Source: Rhodoferax sp.
GTDB lineage: Bacteria; Pseudomonadota; Gammaproteobacteria; Burkholderiales; Burkholderiaceae_C
Length of the DNA stretch: 6,971 nt
NCBI GenBank assembly: GCA_028292305.1
Contig: JAQGMQ010000713.1
Coordinates: 1-6,971 of the forward strand
Direction of reading: 5' to 3'
In this document: positions 1-5,367 of the stretch, piece after piece
Layout of the letters: each line of letters starts with the position of its first letter
How positions within the stretch are numbered: the stretch's first letter is position 1
The notes under the pieces: model-generated
Told to the model about the DNA's origin: nothing
The model's database searches: none
The model's input: only the letters and a program-made list of their open reading frames with translations
Position numbers and translations under genes: made by a program

Positions 1-1
1 T

Positions 2-97
2 GGCAACCTGAGCCGACTACCCATGTTGGCGATCGCCGGACTCTGTTTTCTGGCCCTGCGCGCGCTCTGGATTGGCTATGTGACGCCGTCGGTCTGA
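2..97 (+). CDS. C-terminal end of a membrane protein (partial)
   Basis: The last 31 codons of a gene that begins left of the window, ending at TGA 95-97. The visible peptide contains one strongly hydrophobic stretch (about residues 7-27, LPMLAIAGLCFLALRALWIG) that reads as a final transmembrane helix, followed by a short polar tail ending in TPSV. About three quarters of its codons end in G or C, which supports this frame over the other open frame through the same bases. The next gene starts 11 bases downstream, so the two may be co-transcribed. The family cannot be named from so short a piece. Confidence 0.55.
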   Translation, partial: GNLSRLPMLAIAGLCFLALRALWIGYVTPSV

Positions 98-108
98 TCC
101 CTATTCCG

Positions 109-327
109 ATGCGCCGCTGCAATGGCCGCGAAGTCGCCTTGATACTCTTTCTGGTCGCCCTGGCGTGCGAGGCGTTCGGGTACTGGGGCCTTAACACTGT
201 CGAAGGGCAGCACGCCTATGACGAAATGGCAGGCATTGTGCCGTTCGCGGCGCAAGTGATCGGCGGATTCCTCCTTGTCGGAGCCGTATTTCTCTGGTGG
301 CGCAGCACTCGCATCAAGTCGCAGTAA
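109..327 (+). CDS. Small two-helix membrane protein, function unknown
   Basis: A 72-residue protein with two predicted membrane helices, about residues 9-28 (ALILFLVALACEAFGYWGL) and 44-64 (VPFAAQVIGGFLLVGAVFLWW). A polar loop of about 15 residues (VEGQHAYDEM) joins them, and a basic tail (RSTRIKSQ) follows. Positive charge at both ends suggests both termini are cytoplasmic with the loop outside. Codon third positions are rich in G/C, which supports real coding. I see no good Shine-Dalgarno sequence before ATG 109, and the frame stays open to the left edge without another ATG, GTG or TTG, so 109 is the only usual start. It follows the preceding membrane-protein gene by 11 bases and may be translated by coupling with it. 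I do not recognise the family. Confidence 0.6.
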   Translation: MRRCNGREVALILFLVALACEAFGYWGLNTVEGQHAYDEMAGIVPFAAQVIGGFLLVGAVFLWWRSTRIKSQ

Positions 328-683
328 CAGAGAAGGTTTCGACCATGACGTCCTCCCCTCCAACGGATTTGGCTGAGTGGCTTCTATCGGGGGTGTGCGT
401 GAAGTCGTGAAACTTCCCGTCTTCGTCGGTACGCGACCCGCAGTGCCGAACAAGGTGTCCGAGCCGCTCTTGGTGATCATCACTACGCAGACAGGAAGCG
501 TTGCCTCCACTTTCCTTTGGCAATGAGGCGGTGGGCAAAAGACGGACTCCATGCCCCGTTTGCTTTGATGGTGGACCAATTCGGGCCCTAATACAAATGA
601 AACACAAGCCGCGCCCGTTGATACCCGCTGGATACATGCGGCCTGCACACTGCAGGCTCTCCAACCAACACCATCGACTCTCC
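328..683. other. 356-base intergenic region before the PEP-CTERM gene
   Basis: No convincing gene is seen here. A 21-codon frame (345-410) has an AGAAGG 8 bases before its ATG, but nothing else supports it. At 499-538, TTGCC (501-505) can pair with GGCAA at 519-523 or with the second GGCAA at 534-538, giving two mutually exclusive hairpins. A weak sigma-70-like pair, TTGATG (565-570) and TAATAC (589-594), is separated by 18 bases. It would place a start site about 80 bases before the PEP-CTERM ATG at 684, but the -10 match is poor. The region is less GC-rich than the cassette to the right. Confidence 0.5.
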
Positions 684-1328
684 ATGAAATTCAAGAATAC
701 AGCCGCAGCCGCTTCACTGCTGATCGCCAGCATTGGCGGCATGGCGGCACCGGTTCAGCTCACACAGTCCCAATTTGCAACCGCTGCTACATCGCCTGGC
801 TTCGTGACACGGGTCGAAAACTTTTCCTCGTTCACACCGATGACCAATCTGGGCAACAGCATTGCGTTGAACAACGGGACCTTCACGGGCGTGGCCGCGG
901 CCGTGTCCACGCTGAATGAATTTTGTGGCGGCAACCCATGCCTTACCACCGCCGGCGTCACCGACCTGCGAACCTTCTCGCTTCTCCCCGCCGGCACGCA
1001 GCTGTGGGGCGCTTTGGTCGACATGGTGTTCGACTTCCAGCTGACCGATCCCATTCACATTGAGGTCGTAGGCCAAAGCGGCACCCTGGCGCTGGATGTC
1101 GTCGGGCCGATGGACCAGTTCCTGGGTTTCTCCGATTCGCTCGGTTTGATCTCTTTGAGTTTCGAGAACCAGGCCACCGGCAACAAGAGCAACTACAGCT
1201 TCGATAACGTCACCACCGCCGGTCCCCGGCGCGTGAGCGAGGTGCCGGAGCCAGCTTCGCTGGGACTGGTATTTGCCGCCCTGCTAGCTGCGGTCGCAGT
1301 TCGGCGGTCGAAATCGAAGCCAAGTTAA
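684..1328 (+). CDS. PEP-CTERM sorting domain-containing secreted protein
   Basis: A 214-residue exported protein. An N-terminal signal peptide (MKFKNTAAAASLLIASIGG) has a likely signal peptidase cut after about residue 22 (GMAA/PV). The middle is a beta-rich domain with only two cysteines, C81 and C86, and ends in YSFDNVTT, a motif common just before the tail in this protein class. The C-terminus is a textbook PEP-CTERM signal: VPEPASLGL (residues 187-195), a hydrophobic helix (about 195-205) and RR at 207-208. In known systems exosortase (EpsH/XrtA) recognises such tails and releases the protein to the cell surface or exopolysaccharide matrix. The frame is open from 501, but only ATG 684 puts a signal peptide at the N-terminus, so I use that start even though no strong Shine-Dalgarno sequence precedes it. 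No exosortase gene is present here. The specific function is unknown. Confidence 0.88.
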   Translation: MKFKNTAAAASLLIASIGGMAAPVQLTQSQFATAATSPGFVTRVENFSSFTPMTNLGNSIALNNGTFTGVAAAVSTLNEFCGGNPCLTTAGVTDLRTFSLLPAGTQLWGALVDMVFDFQLTDPIHIEVVGQSGTLALDVVGPMDQFLGFSDSLGLISLSFENQATGNKSNYSFDNVTTAGPRRVSEVPEPASLGLVFAALLAAVAVRRSKSKPS

Positions 1329-1384
1329 GCGACGCGCCAGGCACTCGTGAGGCGTACTTTCAGGGTGTACCGGCACCGTCCCGC

Positions 1385-1412
1385 CATTCCCCGACGGAAT
1401 GGACACAATGCG
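1385..1412. promoter_or_regulatory. Palindromic element, copy 1, upstream of the peroxiredoxin gene
   Basis: CATTCC (1385-1390), five bases, then GGAATG (1396-1401) form a perfect inverted repeat, extended by one more C/G pair at 1384/1402. The 28 bases 1385-1412 match 3602-3629 at 22 positions without gaps, and that copy also precedes a cassette gene. No T-run follows, so an intrinsic terminator is unlikely. A regulator operator is the more natural reading. This is an inference from sequence alone. Confidence 0.4.
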
Positions 1413-1453
1413 TAGCGCCGGCGTTCCGGAAAAGCGCGCAAAAGCCGACATTC

Positions 1454-1473
1454 GTTCCTTCACTTCAAGGAAC
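1454..1473 (+). promoter_or_regulatory. Hairpin over the peroxiredoxin ribosome binding site
   Basis: GTTCCTT (1454-1460) is the exact reverse complement of AAGGAAC (1467-1473), with a six-base loop. The right arm contains the Shine-Dalgarno AAGGA (1467-1471), 7 bases before ATG 1479. In the mRNA the stem would hide the ribosome binding site. As DNA it could equally be a protein-binding inverted repeat. The site clearly supports the start at 1479. The regulatory role is inferred. Confidence 0.4.
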
Positions 1474-1478
1474 ACACC

Positions 1479-1967
1479 ATGTCGCTTCAACACAAACTCG
1501 ATGCCTTCAAGGCCGACTTCGTCGCCGGCAAGCCGCCTTACAACGCGCCGCCTGAAATCCACCCCATCATGGCCCGCGCCACGGCCGAACTCATCGCTTC
1601 GGGCCAGGCACAACAAGCGCTGAAGGCAGGCGACAAGGCGCCGAGCTTTGCGCTGAAGGACCCGGACGGCAAGCTTGTTTCGTCTGCCGAATTGCTCGCC
1701 GAAGGCCCGCTGGTACTGAGCTTCTACCGCGGCGTCTGGTGCCCTTACTGCAACATGGAACTGCAGGCGCTGCAGGAAGCCATGCCGTCGTTCGCCGAAT
1801 GGGGTGCCCGCGTTGTGGCCGTCTCGCCGCAGAACGCGGTGAACAGCCGCAAGGCGGTGCGTACCAACGCGCTGAGCTTCCCGATCTTGAGCGACACGCA
1901 CAACGACGTGGCGGCGGCTTTCGGCGTGCGCTTCGCCTTGCCGGACTATCTGGTCGCGCTCTACTAG
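1479..1967 (+). CDS. Truncated peroxiredoxin-like protein, catalytic part (162 aa)
   Basis: This is the product actually encoded before the amber codon. A helical N-terminal extension (residues 1-45) precedes the redoxin domain, which begins around GDKAPSFALKDPDG (51-64). The active site is SFYRGVWCPYCNMEL, with C88 and C91 forming a CXXC redox motif, so a thiol-dependent peroxidase or disulfide reductase is expected in the cytoplasm. The domain continues through VVAVSPQN (112-119) and FPILSDTHNDVAAAFGV (134-150). It ends at LPDYLVALY, before the last beta strands and helix of the thioredoxin fold, so the truncated protein probably folds poorly. The start at 1479 is set by AAGGA 7 bases upstream. 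The ATG is followed by a typical family opening (MSLQHKLDAF). Confidence 0.65.
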   Translation: MSLQHKLDAFKADFVAGKPPYNAPPEIHPIMARATAELIASGQAQQALKAGDKAPSFALKDPDGKLVSSAELLAEGPLVLSFYRGVWCPYCNMELQALQEAMPSFAEWGARVVAVSPQNAVNSRKAVRTNALSFPILSDTHNDVAAAFGVRFALPDYLVALY

Positions 1968-2156
1968 ATGCTCAAGAACGATCTGCCGGCATTCAACGGC
2001 GACGACAGCTGGACGCTGCCGATGCCGTCGCGCTACGTCATCGGCCAGGACGGCAGCATTCTGTATGCCGAGATCAATCCCGACTACACGCACCGCCCCG
2101 ACCCCTCGGAGCTGCTGCCCTCGCTGAAGGCCATTGCCACCCGCGCCACGGTCTGA
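1968..2156 (+). CDS. C-terminal remnant of the peroxiredoxin-like protein (62 aa)
   Basis: The ATG at 1968 directly abuts the internal TAG (TAGATG), so ribosomes ending there could in principle restart and make this 62-residue piece. It holds the last strands and helix of the redoxin domain (RYVIGQDGSILYAEINPDY) and no cysteine. It has no Shine-Dalgarno sequence of its own and would have no activity alone. It is best read as the tail of the interrupted gene, not as a separate gene. Restart here could still deliver ribosomes to the exporter start at 2162. Confidence 0.3.
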   Translation: MLKNDLPAFNGDDSWTLPMPSRYVIGQDGSILYAEINPDYTHRPDPSELLPSLKAIATRATV

Positions 2157-2161
2157 ACGCC

Positions 2162-3619
2162 ATGAACGCCCTCGCCAACGAGGCGGTGCCACCCGCGGCA
2201 CTGGCGCGCCCGTCGCTCGCGCTGGCACTGCTGGCCGCGGCGCAGTTCATCATCGCGGTCGACTACAACATCGTCTACGTCGCGTTGCCCTCCATCGCCG
2301 CCGCGCTCGGCTTCAGTGCCCGGCACCTGCAGTGGGTGATCAGCGCCTACGCGTTGGCCTTCGGCGGGTTCCTGCTGCTGGGTGGCCGGCTCGGCGACGT
2401 TGTCGGCCGGCGCCGTGCCTTCGTGACGGCGCTGCTGTTGTACGCCGGCTCCTCCCTTGTGGGCGGCCTCGCGCAGACCCCGGCGCACCTGATCACCGCC
2501 CGTGCCGTGCAAGGGCTCGGCGGGGCGCTGCTTTTTCCGACCACGCTGTCGCTGATCAGCAGCTACTTCACCGAGGGGCCATCGCGCAACCGCGCGCTCT
2601 CGGTGGTGGGCGCCGCGGGCGCCAGCGGCGGCGCGTCGGGCGCCTTGCTGGGTGGCCTGCTGACCAGCGCGCTGGGCTGGAACTGGACCTTCTTCGTGAA
2701 CGTGCCGGTGGCGGTTGTGGCGGTGACGGCGGCCTTTTTTCTGCTGCCCCGCGACGTCTCGGCGCCGACGCGGCGCGGCTTCGACATGCCGGGTGCGCTC
2801 AGTGTCACGGCCGGGGTCACGCTGCTGGTGCTGGCGTTTGTGGAAGGACCTGAACTGGGCTGGACGTCGGCTGCCGTGCTTGCCATGCTGGGCGGTGCTG
2901 TCGCCTTGCTGGCGGCCTTCCTCTTCATTGAATCGCGCAGCGCCGCGCCCCTGATGCCGCTGCGCTTGCTGCGCCATCCCACGTTGCCCACCGCGATGCT
3001 GGTCGCAGGTCTGTTCGCGGCTGGCTTCGGTGCGCAGTACTACCTGCTGACGGCTTACCTGCAGGAGGTGCGGCACTACGCGCCGGCCACCGCGGGGCTG
3101 GCCTTTCTCCCGTTCTCGCTGTCGATCGTGGTCGGCACCCGGATCGGCGGGCGGCTGGCCAACGCCGTAGGCATACGGTCCGGTCTGCTGATCGGCCTGT
3201 GCATCGGCATCGTGGGCTTGCTCACGATCGCCCTGAGCGCGTCGAGCGAAGGCAGCTACGTCGCGCACATGCTGCCGGGCTTTGTCATCGACGGCCTGGG
3301 ACAAGGCATCACCTGGACGCTGATGTGGGTCGCGGCGACCACGGGCATCGACGCCCTGGACCGCGGCGTCGCCTCAGGCATGGCGAGCACCGCGCAGCAG
3401 GTGGGCAACGCGCTCGGCCTCGCGGTGCTGGTGGCCGTGTCGGTGGCGATGGACACGTCGCCAGGTGGCGCTGGTGCCGATGCCGTGCCCACCGGCCTGC
3501 GCGCGGCATTCCTTGCCGCAGCCGGTGTGGTGGCGATGGCCGCCGTGGTGACCTGGCTGCGTCTGCCCCCCAAGGGGTCGGCGCAGGCCACAGCCGCCGC
3601 CCATTCCGCGCCGGAATGA
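2162..3619 (+). CDS. DHA2-family (EmrB/QacA-like) MFS exporter
   Basis: A 485-residue inner-membrane transporter, expected to move a small organic molecule outward with proton exchange. The first helix carries the DHA motif D1 (VDYNIVYVALP, residues 33-43, with acidic D34). Motif A, GGRLGDVVGRRR (74-85), lies in the loop between helices 2 and 3. Motif B starts at R114 (RAVQGLGGAL), and motif C, the antiporter signature, is the Gly/Ala-rich run at 150-165 (GAAGASGGASGALLGG). Length and repeated hydrophobic segments fit the 14-helix DHA2 group, which includes many multidrug exporters. The frame is open from 1739, but ATG 2162 is chosen because it gives the usual short N-terminus before helix 1. 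It lies 5 bases after the natural stop of the peroxiredoxin gene with no clear Shine-Dalgarno sequence, which suggests translational coupling. The stop codon overlaps the second palindromic element (3602-3618). The substrate is unknown. Confidence 0.9.
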   Translation: MNALANEAVPPAALARPSLALALLAAAQFIIAVDYNIVYVALPSIAAALGFSARHLQWVISAYALAFGGFLLLGGRLGDVVGRRRAFVTALLLYAGSSLVGGLAQTPAHLITARAVQGLGGALLFPTTLSLISSYFTEGPSRNRALSVVGAAGASGGASGALLGGLLTSALGWNWTFFVNVPVAVVAVTAAFFLLPRDVSAPTRRGFDMPGALSVTAGVTLLVLAFVEGPELGWTSAAVLAMLGGAVALLAAFLFIESRSAAPLMPLRLLRHPTLPTAMLVAGLFAAGFGAQYYLLTAYLQEVRHYAPATAGLAFLPFSLSIVVGTRIGGRLANAVGIRSGLLIGLCIGIVGLLTIALSASSEGSYVAHMLPGFVIDGLGQGITWTLMWVAATTGIDALDRGVASGMASTAQQVGNALGLAVLVAVSVAMDTSPGGAGADAVPTGLRAAFLAAAGVVAMAAVVTWLRLPPKGSAQATAAAHSAPE

Positions 3620-3629
3620 AGCCTATGCG
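3602..3629. promoter_or_regulatory. Palindromic element, copy 2, upstream of the GST gene
   Basis: CATTCC (3602-3607), five bases, then GGAATG (3613-3618) repeat the palindrome found at 1385-1401. The similarity continues 3' (ATGCG at 3625-3629 matches 1408-1412). It overlaps the last codons and stop of the exporter gene and ends 71 bases before the GST start at 3701. A shared operator or promoter element for two transcripts within the cassette is the simplest reading, but it is not proven. Confidence 0.4.
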
Positions 3630-3683
3630 CCCGGCCGGCCTACCCGGATGCTGCGCCAGCGGCGACAGTCTCTTCATCGCTTT

Positions 3684-3695
3684 TCTTTCGAAAGA
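3684..3695. promoter_or_regulatory. 12-base palindrome just before the GST start
   Basis: TCTTTCGAAAGA is a perfect 12-base palindrome ending 5 bases before ATG 3701. It overlaps the only purine-rich stretch (GAAAGA, 3690-3695) that could serve as a weak ribosome binding site. It could be a small operator, or it could be chance. Confidence 0.25.
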
Positions 3696-3700
3696 TCTTC

Positions 3701-4360
3701 ATGTTCCATGTCTATGCCTTTGCCAGTCCCAACGCCGTCAAGGTGCCCATCGCGCTGGAAGAAATGGGCTTGCCGTACCAGCTCCATGCCGTCAACACGC
3801 GGCTTGGCGAGCAAAGGCAAGCTGCGTTTCTCGCACTCAATCCAAACGCAAAAATCCCGGTGCTGGTGGATGCCTCATCTTCAGCAGCAGCAGCAGCCGG
3901 CGGTGACTTCACGCTGACCGAGTCCGCCGCGATCCTGGTCTACCTCGCCGAACAGAGCGGCCAGTTGCTGCCGCGCGAAGGCGCGGATCGCGCCCGCGTT
4001 TTCGAACAGCTCTTCTTCCACGCCTCGGCGCTCAGCCCGGCGTTCGGCCAGGCCGGCTACTTTCAGAAGCTCGCCACCGAAAAGATGCCGCTGGCCATCG
4101 CGCGCTTTCAGGGCGAAGCACAACGTGTGATGGGCGTGCTCGACGGCGTGCTGGCCGAGCGCAAGTACGTGGCCGGCGACCACTACTCGATCGCCGACAT
4201 CGCCCATTTCGGCTGGATGTGGCGCCGTGCCTTCCCCAACATCGACCTCGATGCCACGCCTCACGTCAAGCGCTGGTATGCGCACGTCGCCAAGCGGCCC
4301 GCGGTCATTCGCGCCATCTCGGCGGTCGAGGCACTGGTGCCGGCGGCCGTGGCGATCTGA
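3701..4360 (+). CDS. Glutathione S-transferase family protein (YfcG/Nu-like)
   Basis: A 219-residue cytosolic enzyme with the two GST domains. The N-terminal thioredoxin-like domain (about 1-90) has the SPN motif with N11, where the YfcG/Nu class uses Thr/Asn in place of a catalytic Ser or Tyr. It also has NPNAKIPVL with the cis-proline P53 that binds glutathione, and the E74-S75 pair that grips the gamma-glutamyl group. The helical C-terminal domain (about 97-210) has the SIAD folding box at 163-166. Likely roles are glutathione conjugation, glutathione-dependent reduction of disulfides, or opening of electrophiles. Residues 59-66 are an SSSAAAAA run coded partly by a CAG repeat, in the loop between the cis-proline strand and the ES motif, where relatives vary. 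The gene follows the exporter by 81 bases, the largest gap in the cassette, and may have its own promoter. Class assignment is less certain than family. Confidence 0.9.
   Translation: MFHVYAFASPNAVKVPIALEEMGLPYQLHAVNTRLGEQRQAAFLALNPNAKIPVLVDASSSAAAAAGGDFTLTESAAILVYLAEQSGQLLPREGADRARVFEQLFFHASALSPAFGQAGYFQKLATEKMPLAIARFQGEAQRVMGVLDGVLAERKYVAGDHYSIADIAHFGWMWRRAFPNIDLDATPHVKRWYAHVAKRPAVIRAISAVEALVPAAVAI
3882..3896 (+). repeat. (CAG)5 trinucleotide repeat inside the GST gene
   Basis: Five perfect CAG units. Read in the GST frame (from TCA at 3881) they give Ser followed by GCA alanine codons, part of an Ala5 run at residues 62-66. GCA runs stand out in a gene that mostly uses GCC and GCG. Such a tract can change length by replication slippage without breaking the frame. 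Confidence 0.8.
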
Positions 4361-4409
4361 AGCGCTTCGACCATTTCATTTCCTCATTTCAATCCGCAAG
4401 CGAGTCACC

Positions 4410-5348
4410 ATGAACACCCCCCAAGCTTCCATCACCAATGACAGCAACAAGCTGCCCGTCGTCTTCATCATCGGCGCCACCGGGCAGACCGGCCAACTGC
4501 TCATCGACGCCTTCGAGCGCCACCCCGGCCAGGTGCATGTGCGTCTCGGCGTGCGCTCGGCCAAAGACATCGAGCGCCTGCGCGCCGACGGCCGCGACGC
4601 GGTGCACTTCGACCTGGACGACGCGCGCACCTTCGGCGCGGCTTTCGCCGGCGTCGACCGGCTCTTCCTGCTGACCGGTTACACGGTGGCGATGACGCAC
4701 CAGAGCAAGACAGTGGTCGACGCGGCGAAAAAGGCCGGCGTGCGCCACATCGTGAACCAGGGCGTGTTCGCCGCGGAGGACTGCACCGACCCCCACTTCG
4801 TGTGGTTCGGCCTGGTCGAAAAGTACATCGAGGCCAGCGGCATGGCCTGGACGCACTTGCACCCCAATCTCTTCATGGAATACCTGCTCAAGAGCGCACC
4901 GCCCCAAGGTGGCAGCTTCCCGGTGTTCTGGGGCGAATCGCGCGTGGGCTGGGTCGCGTTGAGCGATGTGGCGGCCGTCACTGCCAAGGTGCTGCTCGAC
5001 GGGCCGGCACGCCACGCCGGACAGGACTACTGGTTTAGCACCGCCGTGCACACCGGCCCCGAAGTGGCGGCGATCCTGTCCGAGGTGTTGGGCCAGCCGG
5101 TGCGCTGCGACGTGCGCCAGCCTGAAGAACTTGAAGCCATCTTCCAGTCGGGCGCGCTCAAGGTCGAGTCGTGGTACGCACGGGGCGGCGTCGAGTGGTG
5201 CGTGCAGATCGCGGACGGCCGCATGGGCTACATCGGCACGGTGCGCGACGACCTGCCGCACCTGCTGGGGCGCCCGGCCACCACGCTGCGCGAATGGGCC
5301 ATGGCCCAACGCGCCGAGCTTCTGGCCTTTGTCAATTCTTCCAACTGA
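4410..5348 (+). CDS. NmrA-type NAD(P)-binding atypical SDR oxidoreductase
   Basis: A 312-residue Rossmann-fold protein of the NmrA / atypical short-chain dehydrogenase group. The nucleotide-binding turn is GATGQTG (22-28) after a hydrophobic strand (LPVVFII). Further pattern features are the acidic strand end HFDLDD (66-71), the DRLFLLTG strand (83-90), and VRHIVNQG (111-118), where classical SDRs have the catalytic Ser. E137-K138 in LVEKYIEASGMAWTHLHPN replaces the YxxxK motif. Members include quinone and carbonyl reductases (QOR2-like) and redox-sensing regulators. In this enzymatic cassette a NAD(P)H-dependent reductase is the more likely role. The frame is open from 4227, but the family N-terminus fits ATG 4410, 49 bases after the GST stop, and the Shine-Dalgarno there is weak. 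The substrate is unknown. Confidence 0.88.
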   Translation: MNTPQASITNDSNKLPVVFIIGATGQTGQLLIDAFERHPGQVHVRLGVRSAKDIERLRADGRDAVHFDLDDARTFGAAFAGVDRLFLLTGYTVAMTHQSKTVVDAAKKAGVRHIVNQGVFAAEDCTDPHFVWFGLVEKYIEASGMAWTHLHPNLFMEYLLKSAPPQGGSFPVFWGESRVGWVALSDVAAVTAKVLLDGPARHAGQDYWFSTAVHTGPEVAAILSEVLGQPVRCDVRQPEELEAIFQSGALKVESWYARGGVEWCVQIADGRMGYIGTVRDDLPHLLGRPATTLREWAMAQRAELLAFVNSSN

Positions 5349-5367
5349 TCCACAACGAAAGTCCACC

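Larger units (their letters stand above)
1479..2156 (+). pseudogene. AhpC/TSA peroxiredoxin-like gene interrupted by in-frame TAG
   Basis: The whole locus reads as a 225-codon peroxiredoxin-like protein of the thioredoxin fold, except that codon 163 (1965-1967) is TAG. The reading frame is the same on both sides, with no insertion or deletion. The part after the stop continues the family pattern: NDLPAFNGDDSW, then LPMPSRYVIGQDGSI, then AEINPDYTHRPDPSELLPSL. Relatives have a sense codon here, and one base change from AAG, CAG or GAG would give TAG. The gene heads the five-gene cassette, and its natural end (TGA 2154-2156) lies 5 bases before the exporter ATG. Possible explanations are a recent nonsense mutation, a sequencing error, or (unlikely in this group) suppression of the stop. 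Confidence 0.75.

Noticed and set aside
345..410. 21-codon frame with AGAAGG 8 bases upstream
   Set aside because: Too short to judge, with no recognisable motif or membrane helix. Possibly a chance frame or decayed gene start.
565..594. Sigma-70-like promoter TTGATG-N18-TAATAC before the PEP-CTERM gene
   Set aside because: The -35 matches only 4 of 6 and the -10 about 3 of 6, with an 18-base spacer. Not strong enough to list as a feature.
501..683. Upstream extension of the PEP-CTERM gene to ATG 501
   Set aside because: The extra 61 residues would bury the signal peptide inside the protein and look like translated non-coding sequence. ATG 684 gives a proper signal peptide.
1335..1354. Possible terminator after the PEP-CTERM gene (CGCC/GGCG stem then ACTTT)
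   Set aside because: Only four base pairs, a long loop and a three-T tail. Stability is too low for an intrinsic terminator.
1739..2161. Upstream extension of the exporter frame to ATG 1739
   Set aside because: It overlaps the peroxiredoxin gene in another frame and adds an Arg-rich non-membrane stretch absent from DHA2 transporters.
2084..3304. A 406-codon open frame on the - strand, antisense to the exporter
   Set aside because: Its product is an unbroken run rich in Gln, Arg, Gly and Ala with no domain pattern, as expected from the complement of a GC-rich membrane-protein gene. The sense frame has clear MFS motifs.
4966..5367. Upstream extension of the crotonase-fold frame to ATG 4966
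   Set aside because: The added residues are Cys/Arg/Ser-rich shadow of the NmrA gene. The family N-terminus begins at 5368.
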